Shown here: positions 1-7,610 of the stretch, piece after piece
How positions within the stretch are numbered: the first letter of the stretch is position 1
Layout of the letters: each line of letters opens with the position of its first letter
From: a virus
Reading direction: 5' to 3' (one strand)
Virus record (IMG/VR): IMGVR_UViG_3300050014_000198
Location: 1 to 38,085 of that record
Length of the DNA: 38,085 nucleotides
Made by a program: the position numbers and the translations under genes
The notes under the pieces: generated by a model
The model's database searches: none
Told to the model about the DNA's origin: nothing
Seen by the model: the letters and a program-made list of their open reading frames with translations, nothing else

Positions 1-120
1 TTCTGTAGTAAGTTCAGTAGTTCTGGTAATAAATTTATAAAGTAAACTTCGTCTGTTGTTGTTAAATGTAACAATTACATACTGAACATACTCTATTATC
101 GGACAAGCTGGATTACTCAT
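1..120 (-). CDS. Hypothetical protein, 3' end outside window
   Basis: An ATG at 120 opens a frame that stays open for 40 codons to the window edge, so only the N-terminal part is visible. It starts one base after the stop of the preceding minus-strand gene, as expected in a tight operon. The visible part has a beta-strand-like run (YVQYVIVTF) followed by a basic stretch. No family is recognised. Ribosome-binding sequence is weak (AAAGAA about 8 nt upstream). Confidence 0.55.
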   Translation of the reverse strand, partial: MSNPACPIIEYVQYVIVTFNNNRRSLLYKFITRTTELTTE

Positions 121-121
121 A

Positions 122-541
122 TTAATTCTTTATTTCAGTTATAACACCATTTTCCAATTTAAAAATTTCACCTTTGATTGTAACATACTGAGGAACATTG
201 AATAATACCGCAGTATAAGGAGCAGCAGGGTCATTGTAACCTTCTTTTGGAGTAATATCATTTTTTAACTTTTCTAATGCTTCCTCATGGTTATGGTAAG
301 TGCCAGAACTTATTGCTACATGTCCAAATTTATCATATACAATATAATGCCATCCTGGAAAATCATTTATACTTATTTCCATCATATTAGTAATTGATTG
401 TAATTCGGGAGTATAAGGTTCACCTTCCCAAATACACCCCATTTCATTTTCGTCACGACAATATTGACGAAGCATTCTACCTTTAGTCCATATTTCCCCA
501 AGGTCATTACATCCACATTTTGGACAAGATTTAAGTTTCAT
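122..541 (-). CDS. Small zinc-ribbon protein
   Basis: The N terminus carries CPKCG followed by YCRDE and a later Cys (MGCIWEGE), a pattern like the small treble-clef or zinc-ribbon proteins often written Lar-like in phages. The C-terminal half (WHYIVYDKFG, then HNHEEALEKL) looks like a small alpha/beta domain that could bind another molecule. The ATG at 541 puts the zinc motif right at the N terminus (MKLKSCPKCG), as usual in this type. An upstream in-frame ATG at 568 would overlap the previous gene by 11 bases and has no properly spaced Shine-Dalgarno. Function unknown; a role in blocking host restriction is only an analogy. Confidence 0.75.
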   Translation of the reverse strand: MKLKSCPKCGCNDLGEIWTKGRMLRQYCRDENEMGCIWEGEPYTPELQSITNMMEISINDFPGWHYIVYDKFGHVAISSGTYHNHEEALEKLKNDITPKEGYNDPAAPYTAVLFNVPQYVTIKGEIFKLENGVITEIKN

Positions 542-557
542 ATAATTTATCAATCCG

Positions 558-968
558 TTAAAGTTCATCCTTTAATTTAACAGCATCACAAATATATGTG
601 TCCGATGGTATTTCCCAACAACATAAGTATGGGTCGATACTATTAAATGCCGTTTTCCAAAATCTTTTAATCATCGAAGAAGCATCGTTTGTATATATAT
701 TTTTTAAATCTAATATGGAATTAAACTTTGGTCGTATTGGGGTTTCACATTCACATTTAAATATTTTATATTTTATGCCCCATCCATTATTATTTCTAAC
801 CATACTTCTGGCAGATATTAACGAACCATATACAAATAGTTTTCCTGAAACAGGGTAATTCCATTCATTAGTTTTATAACATACTTTCAATGGATTGTTG
901 TGTATCTCCGATGTGGATACCAACAATCCATCTGGTTTCTGTATTACTACTTTGTAGTATGTTTTCAT
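558..968 (-). CDS. Paralog family protein A (YYKVV/GKLFVF/CEC family)
   Basis: First of four paralogs in this window (others at 972-1379, 4765-5166 and 20955-21422). The shared frame is YYKV near the N terminus, an N-x-W-x-x-P motif, GKLFV(F/Y)-x-SL-x-x-A, a FxCEC-x-x-P segment, FW in a variable region, and a C-terminal P-(S/T)DTYICDAVKL. The protein is 136 residues, with no signal peptide or membrane segment. It lies 3 nt downstream of copy B in a tandem pair. Similar small proteins of unknown function are known from large phages and some bacteria. The invariant C-E-C and terminal Cys could bind metal; that is inference. Confidence 0.85.
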   Translation of the reverse strand: MKTYYKVVIQKPDGLLVSTSEIHNNPLKVCYKTNEWNYPVSGKLFVYGSLISARSMVRNNNGWGIKYKIFKCECETPIRPKFNSILDLKNIYTNDASSMIKRFWKTAFNSIDPYLCCWEIPSDTYICDAVKLKDEL

Positions 969-971
969 ATA

Positions 972-1379
972 TTAATCAGCTTTGATTTCATTTGTTAATT
1001 TAATGGAATCGCAGAGGTATGTATCAGTCGGTATATACCATACTCTCCAAATAGGAATATCCGTTTTATCTTCTTTCTCCCAGAAGCATTCAATATCTTC
1101 ACCAATGGCTCTGTCCAAATCTACTATACGATCAAATTCTGGCTTTATAGGATTTTTACATTCACATTCAAATAGTTTGTATGTTGTATCCTTATCAGTA
1201 AGCTCTCTAACCGTTTCCATAGCTGTTAATAATGAATCAAATACAAATAGTTTTCCCACCGAAGGAGTAATCCACTTGTTTGGTTCATATGTTATTTTAA
1301 ATGGATTATTATGAACATCTGATATGGATACCATCAATCCATCCGACTTTACAAGTAAAACTTTGTAATATGTTTTCAT
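972..1379 (-). CDS. Paralog family protein B (YYKVV/GKLFVF/CEC family)
   Basis: A 135-residue protein closely similar in layout to its downstream neighbour copy A: MKTYYKV start, HNNPFKITYE, KWITPSVGKLFVF, FECECKNP and IPTDTYLCDSIKL near the C terminus. The shared MKTYYKV start and HNNP segment mark A and B as the most recent duplication within the four-member family. Variation is concentrated in the stretch between the CEC motif and the C-terminal motif. Function unknown. It is followed by a 36-base gap before the next upstream gene. Confidence 0.85.
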   Translation of the reverse strand: MKTYYKVLLVKSDGLMVSISDVHNNPFKITYEPNKWITPSVGKLFVFDSLLTAMETVRELTDKDTTYKLFECECKNPIKPEFDRIVDLDRAIGEDIECFWEKEDKTDIPIWRVWYIPTDTYLCDSIKLTNEIKAD

Positions 1380-1415
1380 ATTAAAATAGTTTATTTATCT
1401 TTCTCTATATGAATT

Positions 1416-1607
1416 TTATTTTTCAATTGCGGTTAAACAAATGTAATTTCCGCAATTTTTTGTTGGGCAACTACATGTATTTTCCTTGCCACGATTACTA
1501 ATACCAAGTAGATCTTCATCAACACATTCAACCACCGCTCCACAATTTTTACACGTTCCATTATAATGTGGACTTGGGGGCAGTTTACCTTTTTTAAGTA
1601 TTTTCAT
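1416..1607 (-). CDS. Small cysteine-rich zinc-finger-like protein
   Basis: A 63-residue protein with a central CKNCGAVVEC motif and a second cluster CSCPTKNCG, i.e. enough Cys pairs for one or two zinc sites. The N terminus is basic (KILKKGKL). It lies 12 bases downstream of the RNA ligase gene, in the same direction, so it is probably co-transcribed from the ligase promoter. No specific family is recognised; a structural-zinc nucleic-acid or protein binder is the best guess. Confidence 0.75.
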   Translation of the reverse strand: MKILKKGKLPPSPHYNGTCKNCGAVVECVDEDLLGISNRGKENTCSCPTKNCGNYICLTAIEK

Positions 1608-1619
1608 AAGTTTAATATA

Positions 1620-2723
1620 TTATTTCTTCAAGCACTGATATAACAATTTCTTAACCTGTTCATTACCAAGCACTTTCCCGTCCAAAATTGTGAATACCAT
1701 CGAATTTCTTCCAGAACTGCCGTATGCAGACAATACTTTAACTGCCTGATCTTTACGAGTAGGCAATGGTTTAAGCACATCATTAACAAATACATTCATA
1801 CCCTGAATGATACGTTTAACATCCTTATACGCATCGCATATATTACTCATATGTCCTATAACCATTTGTACACATTCCCAATCGTATAGTTCACCAATCT
1901 TTTGTTGGAAATCTACAAACTCAGGACAACCGAATGTTAGAAATATTTCCACGGTATTCTCTAATGATGCCTCTGATTTGAAAGCGTGGAGTTTCTTATA
2001 GAAATCAGACTTAATCTTGTGAAGCATCTGCCCTTCCTTAGTGTACAGAACTATTCCTTCCCTACCTTTCCATTCAGAAACTTCTTTTAGTAATTCATCA
2101 ATAGTATTAAATGTAAAATGCTCAGGACGGTTGAATCCGTGCATCTTAGCATAGACATCCAATACATCTTGTGGGAACAAAGAATAATCTCCGTGGTTCA
2201 CTGCACCAACAAGAATCCAGTTGGGGACGTTCTCATATTTTAATACAATTTCCTTACCTGCTACCGCAGTCAACCATTCAAATAAGAAACTGGTTTCCCA
2301 AGTATCGGCATTATAACACGAATCATTAAGAATATTTAAATACAAATTCTTGAATACTTCCAATTCAAATCCATTTTCAAATTTGGTAGCATCCACAGTA
2401 CCACGAGTACGAAGAATGTATTGACCCTTGTATCGAGAGACTATTAATAATGACCCATCTAACTTGTTTGTTATTACTGAGTTACGCAAATCGGTTGGGG
2501 TAGGAAATATGTCAGGTTTTTCTCCAAAGTTCACGAATTTAGGGAATGACGCCGAAATAAGGTCGCCAGTGTCGGACCATACGCTAGATCTGAAGATTTT
2601 ATTCTCTTGGCTCCATTTACAATTAATATGGGTCGGTTGAACCAAGTGGACTACTTCACCATTTAATACATGCTGGTGAACCATAAAGGACTCCAAGTCT
2701 ATTTTTGATAGGTCAATTTTCAT
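1620..2723 (-). CDS. RNA ligase, T4 Rnl1-like
   Basis: Joins RNA 3'-OH and 5'-phosphate ends through an enzyme-adenylate. Nucleotidyltransferase motifs are in order: KLDGS around residue 87 (motif I, nucleophile Lys), RTRGT near 105, FLFEWL near 147 (motif III), EGIVLYT near 222 (motif IV) and HKIKSDFY near 235 (motif V). At 367 residues it matches T4 RNA ligase 1 (374). The longer frame starting at a TTG (2744) begins at the -10 box of a strong promoter; transcription would start around 2725-2726, so ATG 2723 is the real start with almost no leader. Family members repair tRNA cut by host anticodon nucleases. No polynucleotide kinase partner is in this window. Confidence 0.92.
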   Translation of the reverse strand: MKIDLSKIDLESFMVHQHVLNGEVVHLVQPTHINCKWSQENKIFRSSVWSDTGDLISASFPKFVNFGEKPDIFPTPTDLRNSVITNKLDGSLLIVSRYKGQYILRTRGTVDATKFENGFELEVFKNLYLNILNDSCYNADTWETSFLFEWLTAVAGKEIVLKYENVPNWILVGAVNHGDYSLFPQDVLDVYAKMHGFNRPEHFTFNTIDELLKEVSEWKGREGIVLYTKEGQMLHKIKSDFYKKLHAFKSEASLENTVEIFLTFGCPEFVDFQQKIGELYDWECVQMVIGHMSNICDAYKDVKRIIQGMNVFVNDVLKPLPTRKDQAVKVLSAYGSSGRNSMVFTILDGKVLGNEQVKKLLYQCLKK

Positions 2724-2732
2724 AATGGGAAC

Positions 2733-2760
2733 ATTATACAGCAATTAACTGTATTGTCAA
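2733..2760 (-). promoter_or_regulatory. Promoter for RNA ligase, near-leaderless
   Basis: TTGACA (2755-2760), 16-nt spacer, TATAAT (2733-2738), then 9 nt to the ATG at 2723. The TGA stop of the upstream gene (2757-2759) lies inside the -35 hexamer. The position decides the ligase start. Confidence 0.8.
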
Positions 2761-3656
2761 TCATCCGCCCCGATTTCTTTTTCTCGTTTCTCAATGTGTT
2801 TATTCATACCAGAAACAAGAATTTTATTAAAAGAAAGTTCTTCTGATTGACTTCCTTGACCAGTTTGCGGAATCCATAATTTACGAAGATACGTCATTGC
2901 GGTGGCAAATGCTTTACTCTCTTTAAATTTTTTAAAGAAATCATCCAATGATAATTCATTTAAACATAGAATGGATTTATAATGTTTAAATGCATAATTT
3001 TCATCAAATGAACTCCGAAGCATTAAATCAATATAAATGTCATTTACGATAGGTAAATTAGAAAATATCTTATCCGTTCTTATTTTATTGAGTCTTTCAA
3101 TCAAATTATTATATTCTTCTACATCTCGGTCGTAATAATATTTATTTTCTTTTAAAGCAAGAACCCTATTATATTCGTTAATTAAATCATTGAATATATT
3201 ATCCAGTACCATGAATATACCAATTTTTAAATATCCCATTTCAGGAATCCACGGTTCTGTCTCACCGATTGAGTGTCCATCAGATTTAACTACTAATGCA
3301 CCCCGTTCAACACAGTCAAATACATCTTGTAATTTTTTAAACTTGCTGATTTCTGGTGAATTTATTTCCACATCCTTTCCCCCAAGTATTTTTACGTCAC
3401 CATTTTTCAACCACGTTTGGAAAGTTTTTAACATATATTTAGAATTCCAATCTTCTGCAATATGTTCTATACTTCCATAATCATTATATTCGGCAGTAAC
3501 AGGAAAGAACCAAGGGCGGAAGTATTGAGTATTATAACAACTTCCAGATCCACAAACTTCTTTGCTTCGAGATTGAAGCATAAGATATGCTTTAACCTTT
3601 GTTCCACCAGTAATAGGCAATTGACTTACTCCACATGTTCCATTCCAGCAACCCAT
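2757..3656 (-). CDS. Conserved phage protein of unknown function (MGCWNGTC family)
   Basis: A 299-residue protein starting MGCWNGTCGVSQLPI, an N terminus I recognise from hypothetical proteins of large phages. Gly-Cys-rich at the start, with a second Cys pair in VCGSGSCYN near residue 37, then a mostly alpha-helical charged body (NEYNRVLALKENKYYY and similar). An N-terminal Cys directly after Met-Gly could act as a nucleophile after processing, as in Ntn hydrolases, but nothing else supports this. No signal peptide or membrane helix. Its stop codon lies in the -35 box of the ligase promoter. Confidence 0.8.
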   Translation of the reverse strand: MGCWNGTCGVSQLPITGGTKVKAYLMLQSRSKEVCGSGSCYNTQYFRPWFFPVTAEYNDYGSIEHIAEDWNSKYMLKTFQTWLKNGDVKILGGKDVEINSPEISKFKKLQDVFDCVERGALVVKSDGHSIGETEPWIPEMGYLKIGIFMVLDNIFNDLINEYNRVLALKENKYYYDRDVEEYNNLIERLNKIRTDKIFSNLPIVNDIYIDLMLRSSFDENYAFKHYKSILCLNELSLDDFFKKFKESKAFATAMTYLRKLWIPQTGQGSQSEELSFNKILVSGMNKHIEKREKEIGADD

Positions 3657-3667
3657 AAATAATCTTT

Positions 3668-3892
3668 CTATTTAATTAATGACAATAACGCTCTTTGCGG
3701 AAAAGCGACGGATGCCATTACCAACCAATTTCTATCTTCAATATTTAAAGTTTTCATCCACAAAGATACAAACGGATTTGTTTGTGGTGGCAGTTTCCCG
3801 TCTAACACGATTTTCTTGGACATTTCCAATAACTCGCTTTTTTCGGAATCGGTCAATTCTTCAAACAACATTGTGTTATAATTTACTTTCAT
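3668..3892 (-). CDS. Hypothetical small protein
   Basis: A 74-residue, mostly helical protein (FEELTDSEKSELLEMSKKI, then a hydrophobic end NWLVMASVAFPQ). It overlaps the 3' end of the preceding gene (3876-4187) by 17 bases and sits 11 bases before the MGCWNGTC gene, so it is part of a continuous operon. No family recognised. The C-terminal segment is amphipathic rather than a clear membrane helix. Confidence 0.7.
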   Translation of the reverse strand: MKVNYNTMLFEELTDSEKSELLEMSKKIVLDGKLPPQTNPFVSLWMKTLNIEDRNWLVMASVAFPQRALLSLIK

Positions 3893-4187
3893 AATTATAT
3901 TTAAATTTAAATTCTTTTAATTCTTCTGGTGTTGGATTAAGATATAAATCTTCTTCTTTAAAAGACTCAAATGGACCAACATAGTTTCCCCACTCACCAG
4001 TTGACCATTCTGCCTTTCTGTCAAACCCATTACCAGTATCTTCATCTACAATTGAATAATAGCTGCCCCACCAGCATACTTTAAGATCCCCCTCACATAA
4101 TGGTTTACTGACATCACACACATAAACCAAACGCTTAATGCCGTTTGGCTCAAACCATTCATATACTCCTTCTTTATTGGGTATCAT
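3876..4187 (-). CDS. Hypothetical protein, Trp/Gly-rich
   Basis: A 103-residue protein from ATG 4187 (MIPNKEGVYEWFEPNG). An ATG 36 bases upstream would run into the lipoprotein gene, while 4187 begins directly after that gene's stop. The motifs GVYEWFEPNG, KVCWWGSYYS and the 20-residue stretch ending WGNYVGP suggest a small all-beta domain, perhaps SH3-like. It contains an intact GAGGGGGAT run (4086-4094 region), useful as a control for the frameshifted genes at 10425 and 30180. Function unknown. Confidence 0.75.
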   Translation of the reverse strand: MIPNKEGVYEWFEPNGIKRLVYVCDVSKPLCEGDLKVCWWGSYYSIVDEDTGNGFDRKAEWSTGEWGNYVGPFESFKEEDLYLNPTPEELKEFKFKYNYESKL

Positions 4188-4188
4188 A

Positions 4189-4497
4189 TTATTCCTTTTC
4201 CACGGCAATAAATTTCTTTCCATTAATCATAACTTCTACTTTATTGACGGTAGATTTTCCTTGTGTTTCAGTACGATTAACAGTGACCGTTGGATTTGTA
4301 TCAAAAAAGTACACCCAATGGTTGGGTTTATTACCTGGTCTTACAATTTCAACTCTATATAGAGTATGGCCGTTCAGTTGTCCTATAACTTCGGGGTTAT
4401 CCAGATTGGATTGTGTTAAATTCTTAGATTCTTGTTCAGAAAAAGTACATCCAACAAGACAAAGAGATAAAGCAATAATGGCAACGATATTTTTCAT
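4189..4497 (-). CDS. Small lipoprotein
   Basis: A 102-residue protein with a signal peptide (KNIVAIIALSLC) and lipobox LVGC at about residues 14-17, so it should be lipidated and anchored in a Gram-negative membrane. The mature part (about 85 residues) is polar with likely beta strands (TLYRVEIVR, WVYFFDTN, EVMINGKKF). It has its own promoter and is the first gene of the operon running to the MGCWNGTC gene. A phage lipoprotein made during infection could act in superinfection exclusion or lysis; this is inference. Confidence 0.85.
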   Translation of the reverse strand: MKNIVAIIALSLCLVGCTFSEQESKNLTQSNLDNPEVIGQLNGHTLYRVEIVRPGNKPNHWVYFFDTNPTVTVNRTETQGKSTVNKVEVMINGKKFIAVEKE

Positions 4498-4506
4498 ATG
4501 TCATCA

Positions 4507-4534
4507 ACTATACAGTGTATTTTGAGTTTGTCAA
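4507..4534 (-). promoter_or_regulatory. Promoter for lipoprotein gene, near-leaderless
   Basis: TTGACA (4529-4534), 16-nt spacer, TATAGT (4507-4512), 9 nt to the ATG at 4497. Confidence 0.8.
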
Positions 4535-4544
4535 CTGAATGGGG

Positions 4545-4763
4545 TTATTTTTGAAGAGGATAATTTGTTTCAGTATATTTTTTCTTCTCTTCCTCGGTGG
4601 TAGGAGATATTTTATACCATTCGGGGTCAACCTTTTCAAGTTCTATACCAAGTTTGGCAGGACTTACAGTGGCATAACTATCTCCAATAACATCATGATT
4701 GGATGTTAATAATGCCACGGCTTTAAAAAATGCTTCCAATTTTGCTACGCTATGTGGATTCAT
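4545..4763 (-). CDS. Hypothetical small protein
   Basis: A 72-residue protein with a helical N-terminal half (SVAKLEAFFKAVALL) and an acidic-charged C-terminal half ending YPLQK. It starts one base after the stop of paralog C, so it is translated from the same transcript. No recognised domain; no signal peptide. It is the last gene before the lipoprotein promoter. Confidence 0.7.
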   Translation of the reverse strand: MNPHSVAKLEAFFKAVALLTSNHDVIGDSYATVSPAKLGIELEKVDPEWYKISPTTEEEKKKYTETNYPLQK

Positions 4764-4764
4764 A

Positions 4765-5166
4765 TTATTTAACTTCTTTTATTAATTTTACAGCATCACA
4801 TACATACGTGTCTGTTGGCACTGTCCAAGGTTGTTCGGTTCCTTCCCAAAAATCAACCATATTTGTAAAGTCCATATTCCAAAACTCTCGTAAGACTTCA
4901 TCGGAAGAATATAAAGAAGGAATGTGGGTGCCGTTAAAAAGAACAGGATTTAAACATTCACATTCAAATATATGACTAGCTGACCAACTCAAATCAAATT
5001 TCTTTGCCGCTTCCAATGAACCAAATACAAATATTTTTCCTACTTGGGGATAATCCCACATACCTGGAGTATATGTTAATTTATGTACATATCCAAATGA
5101 AGTAGCAGCACAAGATACAAGTTTATTATTTATCTGTCTTACAACTTTATAGTATATATCACTCAT
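4765..5166 (-). CDS. Paralog family protein C (YYKVV/GKLFVF/CEC family)
   Basis: A 133-residue member of the four-copy family: IYYKVVRQ start, MWDYPQVGKIFVFGSLEAA, IFECECLNPV, EFWNMDF, and VPTDTYVCDAVKLIKEV at the end. It is closer to copy D (20955-21422) than to A and B in its N terminus (MSDIYYKVV against MSEIYYKVV) and in the CECLNP motif. Overlaps the preceding zinc-finger gene by 4 bases (ATGA type), indicating translational coupling. Function unknown. Confidence 0.85.
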   Translation of the reverse strand: MSDIYYKVVRQINNKLVSCAATSFGYVHKLTYTPGMWDYPQVGKIFVFGSLEAAKKFDLSWSASHIFECECLNPVLFNGTHIPSLYSSDEVLREFWNMDFTNMVDFWEGTEQPWTVPTDTYVCDAVKLIKEVK

Positions 5167-5399
5167 GCTATATCACCCGCTCCTTCTGTTCCAGTAGGTC
5201 CATCTAAATCCATTGGTGAATGTCCTTCAGCAATATCTTCTCTACGGATCCACTGTACCTTTGTTGGAATATCCTTCTGTTCAGCAAGTGCGGCACATTT
5301 ATCACATAAAGCAATAAATGTCCTTGTCCAATATTCTGTATCTTTCCTACAAATACAGCATCGTTCATCATTGCCTTTATCAAAATATACATTAACCAT
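5163..5399 (-). CDS. Small zinc-finger protein
   Basis: A 78-residue protein with two Cys pairs, CCIC around residue 14 and CDKC around residue 33, separated by an aromatic stretch (YWTRTFIAL). This is a classic four-Cys zinc-finger arrangement. The C-terminal part is acidic and Gly-rich (DLDGPTGTEGAGD). It overlaps paralog C by 4 bases. A frame nested inside it (5204-5392) has no independent support. Function unknown. Confidence 0.75.
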   Translation of the reverse strand: MVNVYFDKGNDERCCICRKDTEYWTRTFIALCDKCAALAEQKDIPTKVQWIRREDIAEGHSPMDLDGPTGTEGAGDIA

Positions 5400-5470
5400 A
5401 ACTTTATTTTACTTTCTCTAGGTCCACCGATACTGATTTAGTAATATTGGTAACATAATGATATTTAATA

Positions 5471-5725
5471 TTAAACTTTAAATGTTACCCAAACAAATGA
5501 GTCTTTGGCAGAACCAGTCTCTGCTCCACCTACAAATACATGTTGGTGGTCTCCTTGATCTGTAATAACTGCCGTGGGAATCTTTTCCTTCACATTGTTT
5601 ACCAGTGTTTCGGGAGTCAACCCGTGACGATAATAATATGACTTATGATAACGAAACTGTCCTTTATACTTTCGGACATGTTTATCAGTTACCCCGAGCA
5701 AAGTTGCGACTTCAATTGTTTTCAT
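5471..5725 (-). CDS. Putative small HTH-containing protein
   Basis: An 84-residue protein. The N terminus (MKTIEVATLLGVTDKHVRKY) fits a helix-turn-helix of the type that selects DNA by an excisionase/MerR-like helix pair, followed by a basic Tyr-rich stretch (HKSYYYRHG). The C-terminal half is beta-like (HVFVGGAE, FVWVTF). It could be a transcription regulator, but only the N-terminal pattern supports that. It has its own promoter, with the ATG 8 nt from the -10 box. Confidence 0.7.
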   Translation of the reverse strand: MKTIEVATLLGVTDKHVRKYKGQFRYHKSYYYRHGLTPETLVNNVKEKIPTAVITDQGDHQHVFVGGAETGSAKDSFVWVTFKV

Positions 5726-5733
5726 ATGCTATC

Positions 5734-5761
5734 ACTATACAGACGTTTTATAATTTGTCAA
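5734..5761 (-). promoter_or_regulatory. Promoter for HTH-like gene, near-leaderless
   Basis: TTGACA (5756-5761), 16-nt spacer, TATAGT (5734-5739), 8 nt to the ATG at 5725. The TAG stop of the upstream gene (5735-5737) lies inside the -10 hexamer. Confidence 0.8.
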
Positions 5762-6040
5762 ATTACTTCGTTTTTCAAGAATCTCACAAAGTTTCGCCCT
5801 TACCCAACCAGAATAAAGAGTATCAACCAAAGATTGAAGGTCAAGAATATCCATCGTGTCTGCATTCTTTAATTGTTCATTTTCCCATGCCGTAAGTTCC
5901 AACATCTTATCTGTCTGAGACATGATGAAAGAAACCAACCCTGGCGGAAAATCATCCGAACAAAGACCAGTAGTGTTAATCGTATGACGAGTAATACGGG
6001 CCACATTAGCCACCAATATCCACTTGGGAGTTGTTTTCAT
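5735..6040 (-). CDS. Hypothetical protein
   Basis: A 101-residue, mainly alpha-helical protein. The N terminus MKTTPKWILVANVARITR resembles a short helix-turn-helix start but is not a clear match. The rest (MLELTAWENEQL, MDILDLQSLVDTLYSGW, LCEILEKR) is helical and mildly amphipathic. It has a dedicated promoter whose ATG distance (8 nt) matches its neighbour's, and its first residues (MKTTP against MKTIE) echo those of the downstream gene. Function unknown. Confidence 0.75.
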   Translation of the reverse strand: MKTTPKWILVANVARITRHTINTTGLCSDDFPPGLVSFIMSQTDKMLELTAWENEQLKNADTMDILDLQSLVDTLYSGWVRAKLCEILEKRSNLTNYKTSV

Positions 6041-6048
6041 ATGCTTAC

Positions 6049-6076
6049 ACTATACAGACTTTCTGTTGGATGTCAA
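6049..6076 (-). promoter_or_regulatory. Promoter for gene 5735-6040, near-leaderless
   Basis: TTGACA (6071-6076), 16-nt spacer, TATAGT (6049-6054), 8 nt to the ATG at 6040. It begins two bases after the AAA+ gene's stop. Confidence 0.8.
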
Positions 6077-6077
6077 A

Positions 6078-7610
6078 TTACTCCATTTTGTGGGGAAAAA
6101 ATTCCGCAATCAATTTACTTTGATCTCCAAGCAATCCAACCTGTTTTTCAAATTTATCATTTGTCGAATCAAAATGCATAACCTCATTGTACTCTTTTAC
6201 TTTGGTAAGAAACTTTTCATCATTCCAAAACTTTTCAAGTGCCAACGTTGCACACCTATTTTGGAACTGTGCCGCTGTTTCACCTTCTCCAAGCAATGTA
6301 GTTTCATCTATTAGTTCAGGATAATCAGACAAAATATGTTGAGCCAGCAGTTTCCGTTGTGGTTCAGCCATAAGACCTAAATTAATAGCTTTATCAATAC
6401 GTCCTGGTCTTGAACTTTTACCATTGCTATCAGGAACCCCCAAAGCAGGATCTAACTTATCAATATGATTAGTAGTAACAATAAGAAATACACCATCTGC
6501 TTGTTTTACACCACTAATACAATTTAATAAACAATCAAATGTAAGATGTGATATATTAACATTTTTAGCACCAATATATTCTCGTCCATTGAAAATAGCA
6601 TCAATATCCTCAATGAGTGCAATACAAGGAGTGTTTGACATCATTGCTTCCCACGAGTCAACTAAATCATTATTAGTCATTCCAGACAAATCAAAAATAT
6701 ATACTGGTAAATCAAATGACATACCTAATGCTCTAGTTAATGTACTTTTACCAGTTCCTGGAGTTCCATATAAAAGCCAACCACGTCTCCAAGGAATAGA
6801 TTTGGACCTGAACCATTTTTCATTCGTAAGCCATCCATTTAACTCTTTAATCGCTTCACCAACTTCATCAGGGAACGGATACCCCGTAAATGGGGACTGC
6901 CCTTCTTCAGGTTTAATTTGTAAATCTTCTCTTGACCATTTTAGAAGTTTAAAAACTCCCAACATAATCATTTTCATATTTCTCGAATCATCATTCATGG
7001 TAATTGAAGCAGGCACTGAATTAGATGAATCTTTACTTAAAGTTTCTTGTTGTTTATTTCCACTAGATATTCCAGCATACCGAACTATTTTAAATCTACT
7101 GATACAATTTAGTTTTTTATCTCCTTTTTGCTGACGTTTTTCGGAATTATAATACTCAATAGCATCGTTAACAAAACTTTCAACATTAAAAAACCATCTA
7201 AAGTATTTAATACTAATTAATCCAGACCTGGAATCATATTCTCCAACATCATACGTAGAAGTATTTCCATTGCCACTGGAAAGAGATAACAACGCATATT
7301 GTTTATTATATTTAATTAAAACTGGGTCACTATTAACCGATTCATAAGCGACTGATTCTGTCCATCGTTTAGGATGTACATAACATTCATATCCACCAAA
7401 AACTCGTTTACCAAGTGGTGAATGAATTCCACGAGTAAATGCATATGCCATTGCTGCTTGTCCCGCATCATCCTTTAAAATAGTTGTGCCTATGAATATT
7501 CCAACAAAGTATCTCCATCCAGTAGCAATATAACTCCAAGCACCAACAACAACTGCAAATGCGGCGGCAATTCCTCCACCTTGAAGTATAAATTTAGGTA
7601 TTTCTATCAT
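6078..7610 (-). CDS. Membrane-anchored AAA+ ATPase, BCS1-like
   Basis: A 510-residue protein. An N-terminal hydrophobic helix (about residues 11-42, with AAAFAVVVGAW) is followed by a beta-rich BCS1-N-like middle domain and a C-terminal AAA+ module. Walker A is GTPGTGKST (282-290), Walker B IALIEDIDAIF (330-340), sensor 1 TTNH (379-382) and the arginine-finger region RPGRID (401-406). BCS1 proteins are ring ATPases that move folded proteins across mitochondrial membranes; bacterial and phage relatives exist but their roles are little known. The gene overlaps the upstream small gene by 4 bases. An inner-membrane remodelling or translocation role during infection is inference. Confidence 0.88.
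   Translation of the reverse strand: MIEIPKFILQGGGIAAAFAVVVGAWSYIATGWRYFVGIFIGTTILKDDAGQAAMAYAFTRGIHSPLGKRVFGGYECYVHPKRWTESVAYESVNSDPVLIKYNKQYALLSLSSGNGNTSTYDVGEYDSRSGLISIKYFRWFFNVESFVNDAIEYYNSEKRQQKGDKKLNCISRFKIVRYAGISSGNKQQETLSKDSSNSVPASITMNDDSRNMKMIMLGVFKLLKWSREDLQIKPEEGQSPFTGYPFPDEVGEAIKELNGWLTNEKWFRSKSIPWRRGWLLYGTPGTGKSTLTRALGMSFDLPVYIFDLSGMTNNDLVDSWEAMMSNTPCIALIEDIDAIFNGREYIGAKNVNISHLTFDCLLNCISGVKQADGVFLIVTTNHIDKLDPALGVPDSNGKSSRPGRIDKAINLGLMAEPQRKLLAQHILSDYPELIDETTLLGEGETAAQFQNRCATLALEKFWNDEKFLTKVKEYNEVMHFDSTNDKFEKQVGLLGDQSKLIAEFFPHKME

Noticed and set aside
2724-2744. TTG start for the RNA ligase, 7 codons upstream
   Set aside because: It lies at the -10 box, upstream of the predicted transcript start.
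4086-4094. Frameshift at GAGGGGGAT in gene 3876-4187
   Set aside because: The frame reads smoothly through it (CEGDLKVCWW). Used as a control for the two real breaks; likewise the G6 at 18972-18977.
5400-5470. Diverged promoter (TTACCA, TATCGG) and a weak 7-bp stem in a 71-base gap
   Set aside because: Both hexamers deviate too much from the common type; no gene or RNA is supported in this gap.
6589-7134. 181-codon plus-strand frame
   Set aside because: Lies entirely antisense to the AAA+ ATPase with its clear motifs; no promoter or ribosome site; low-complexity Ser/Pro-rich product.
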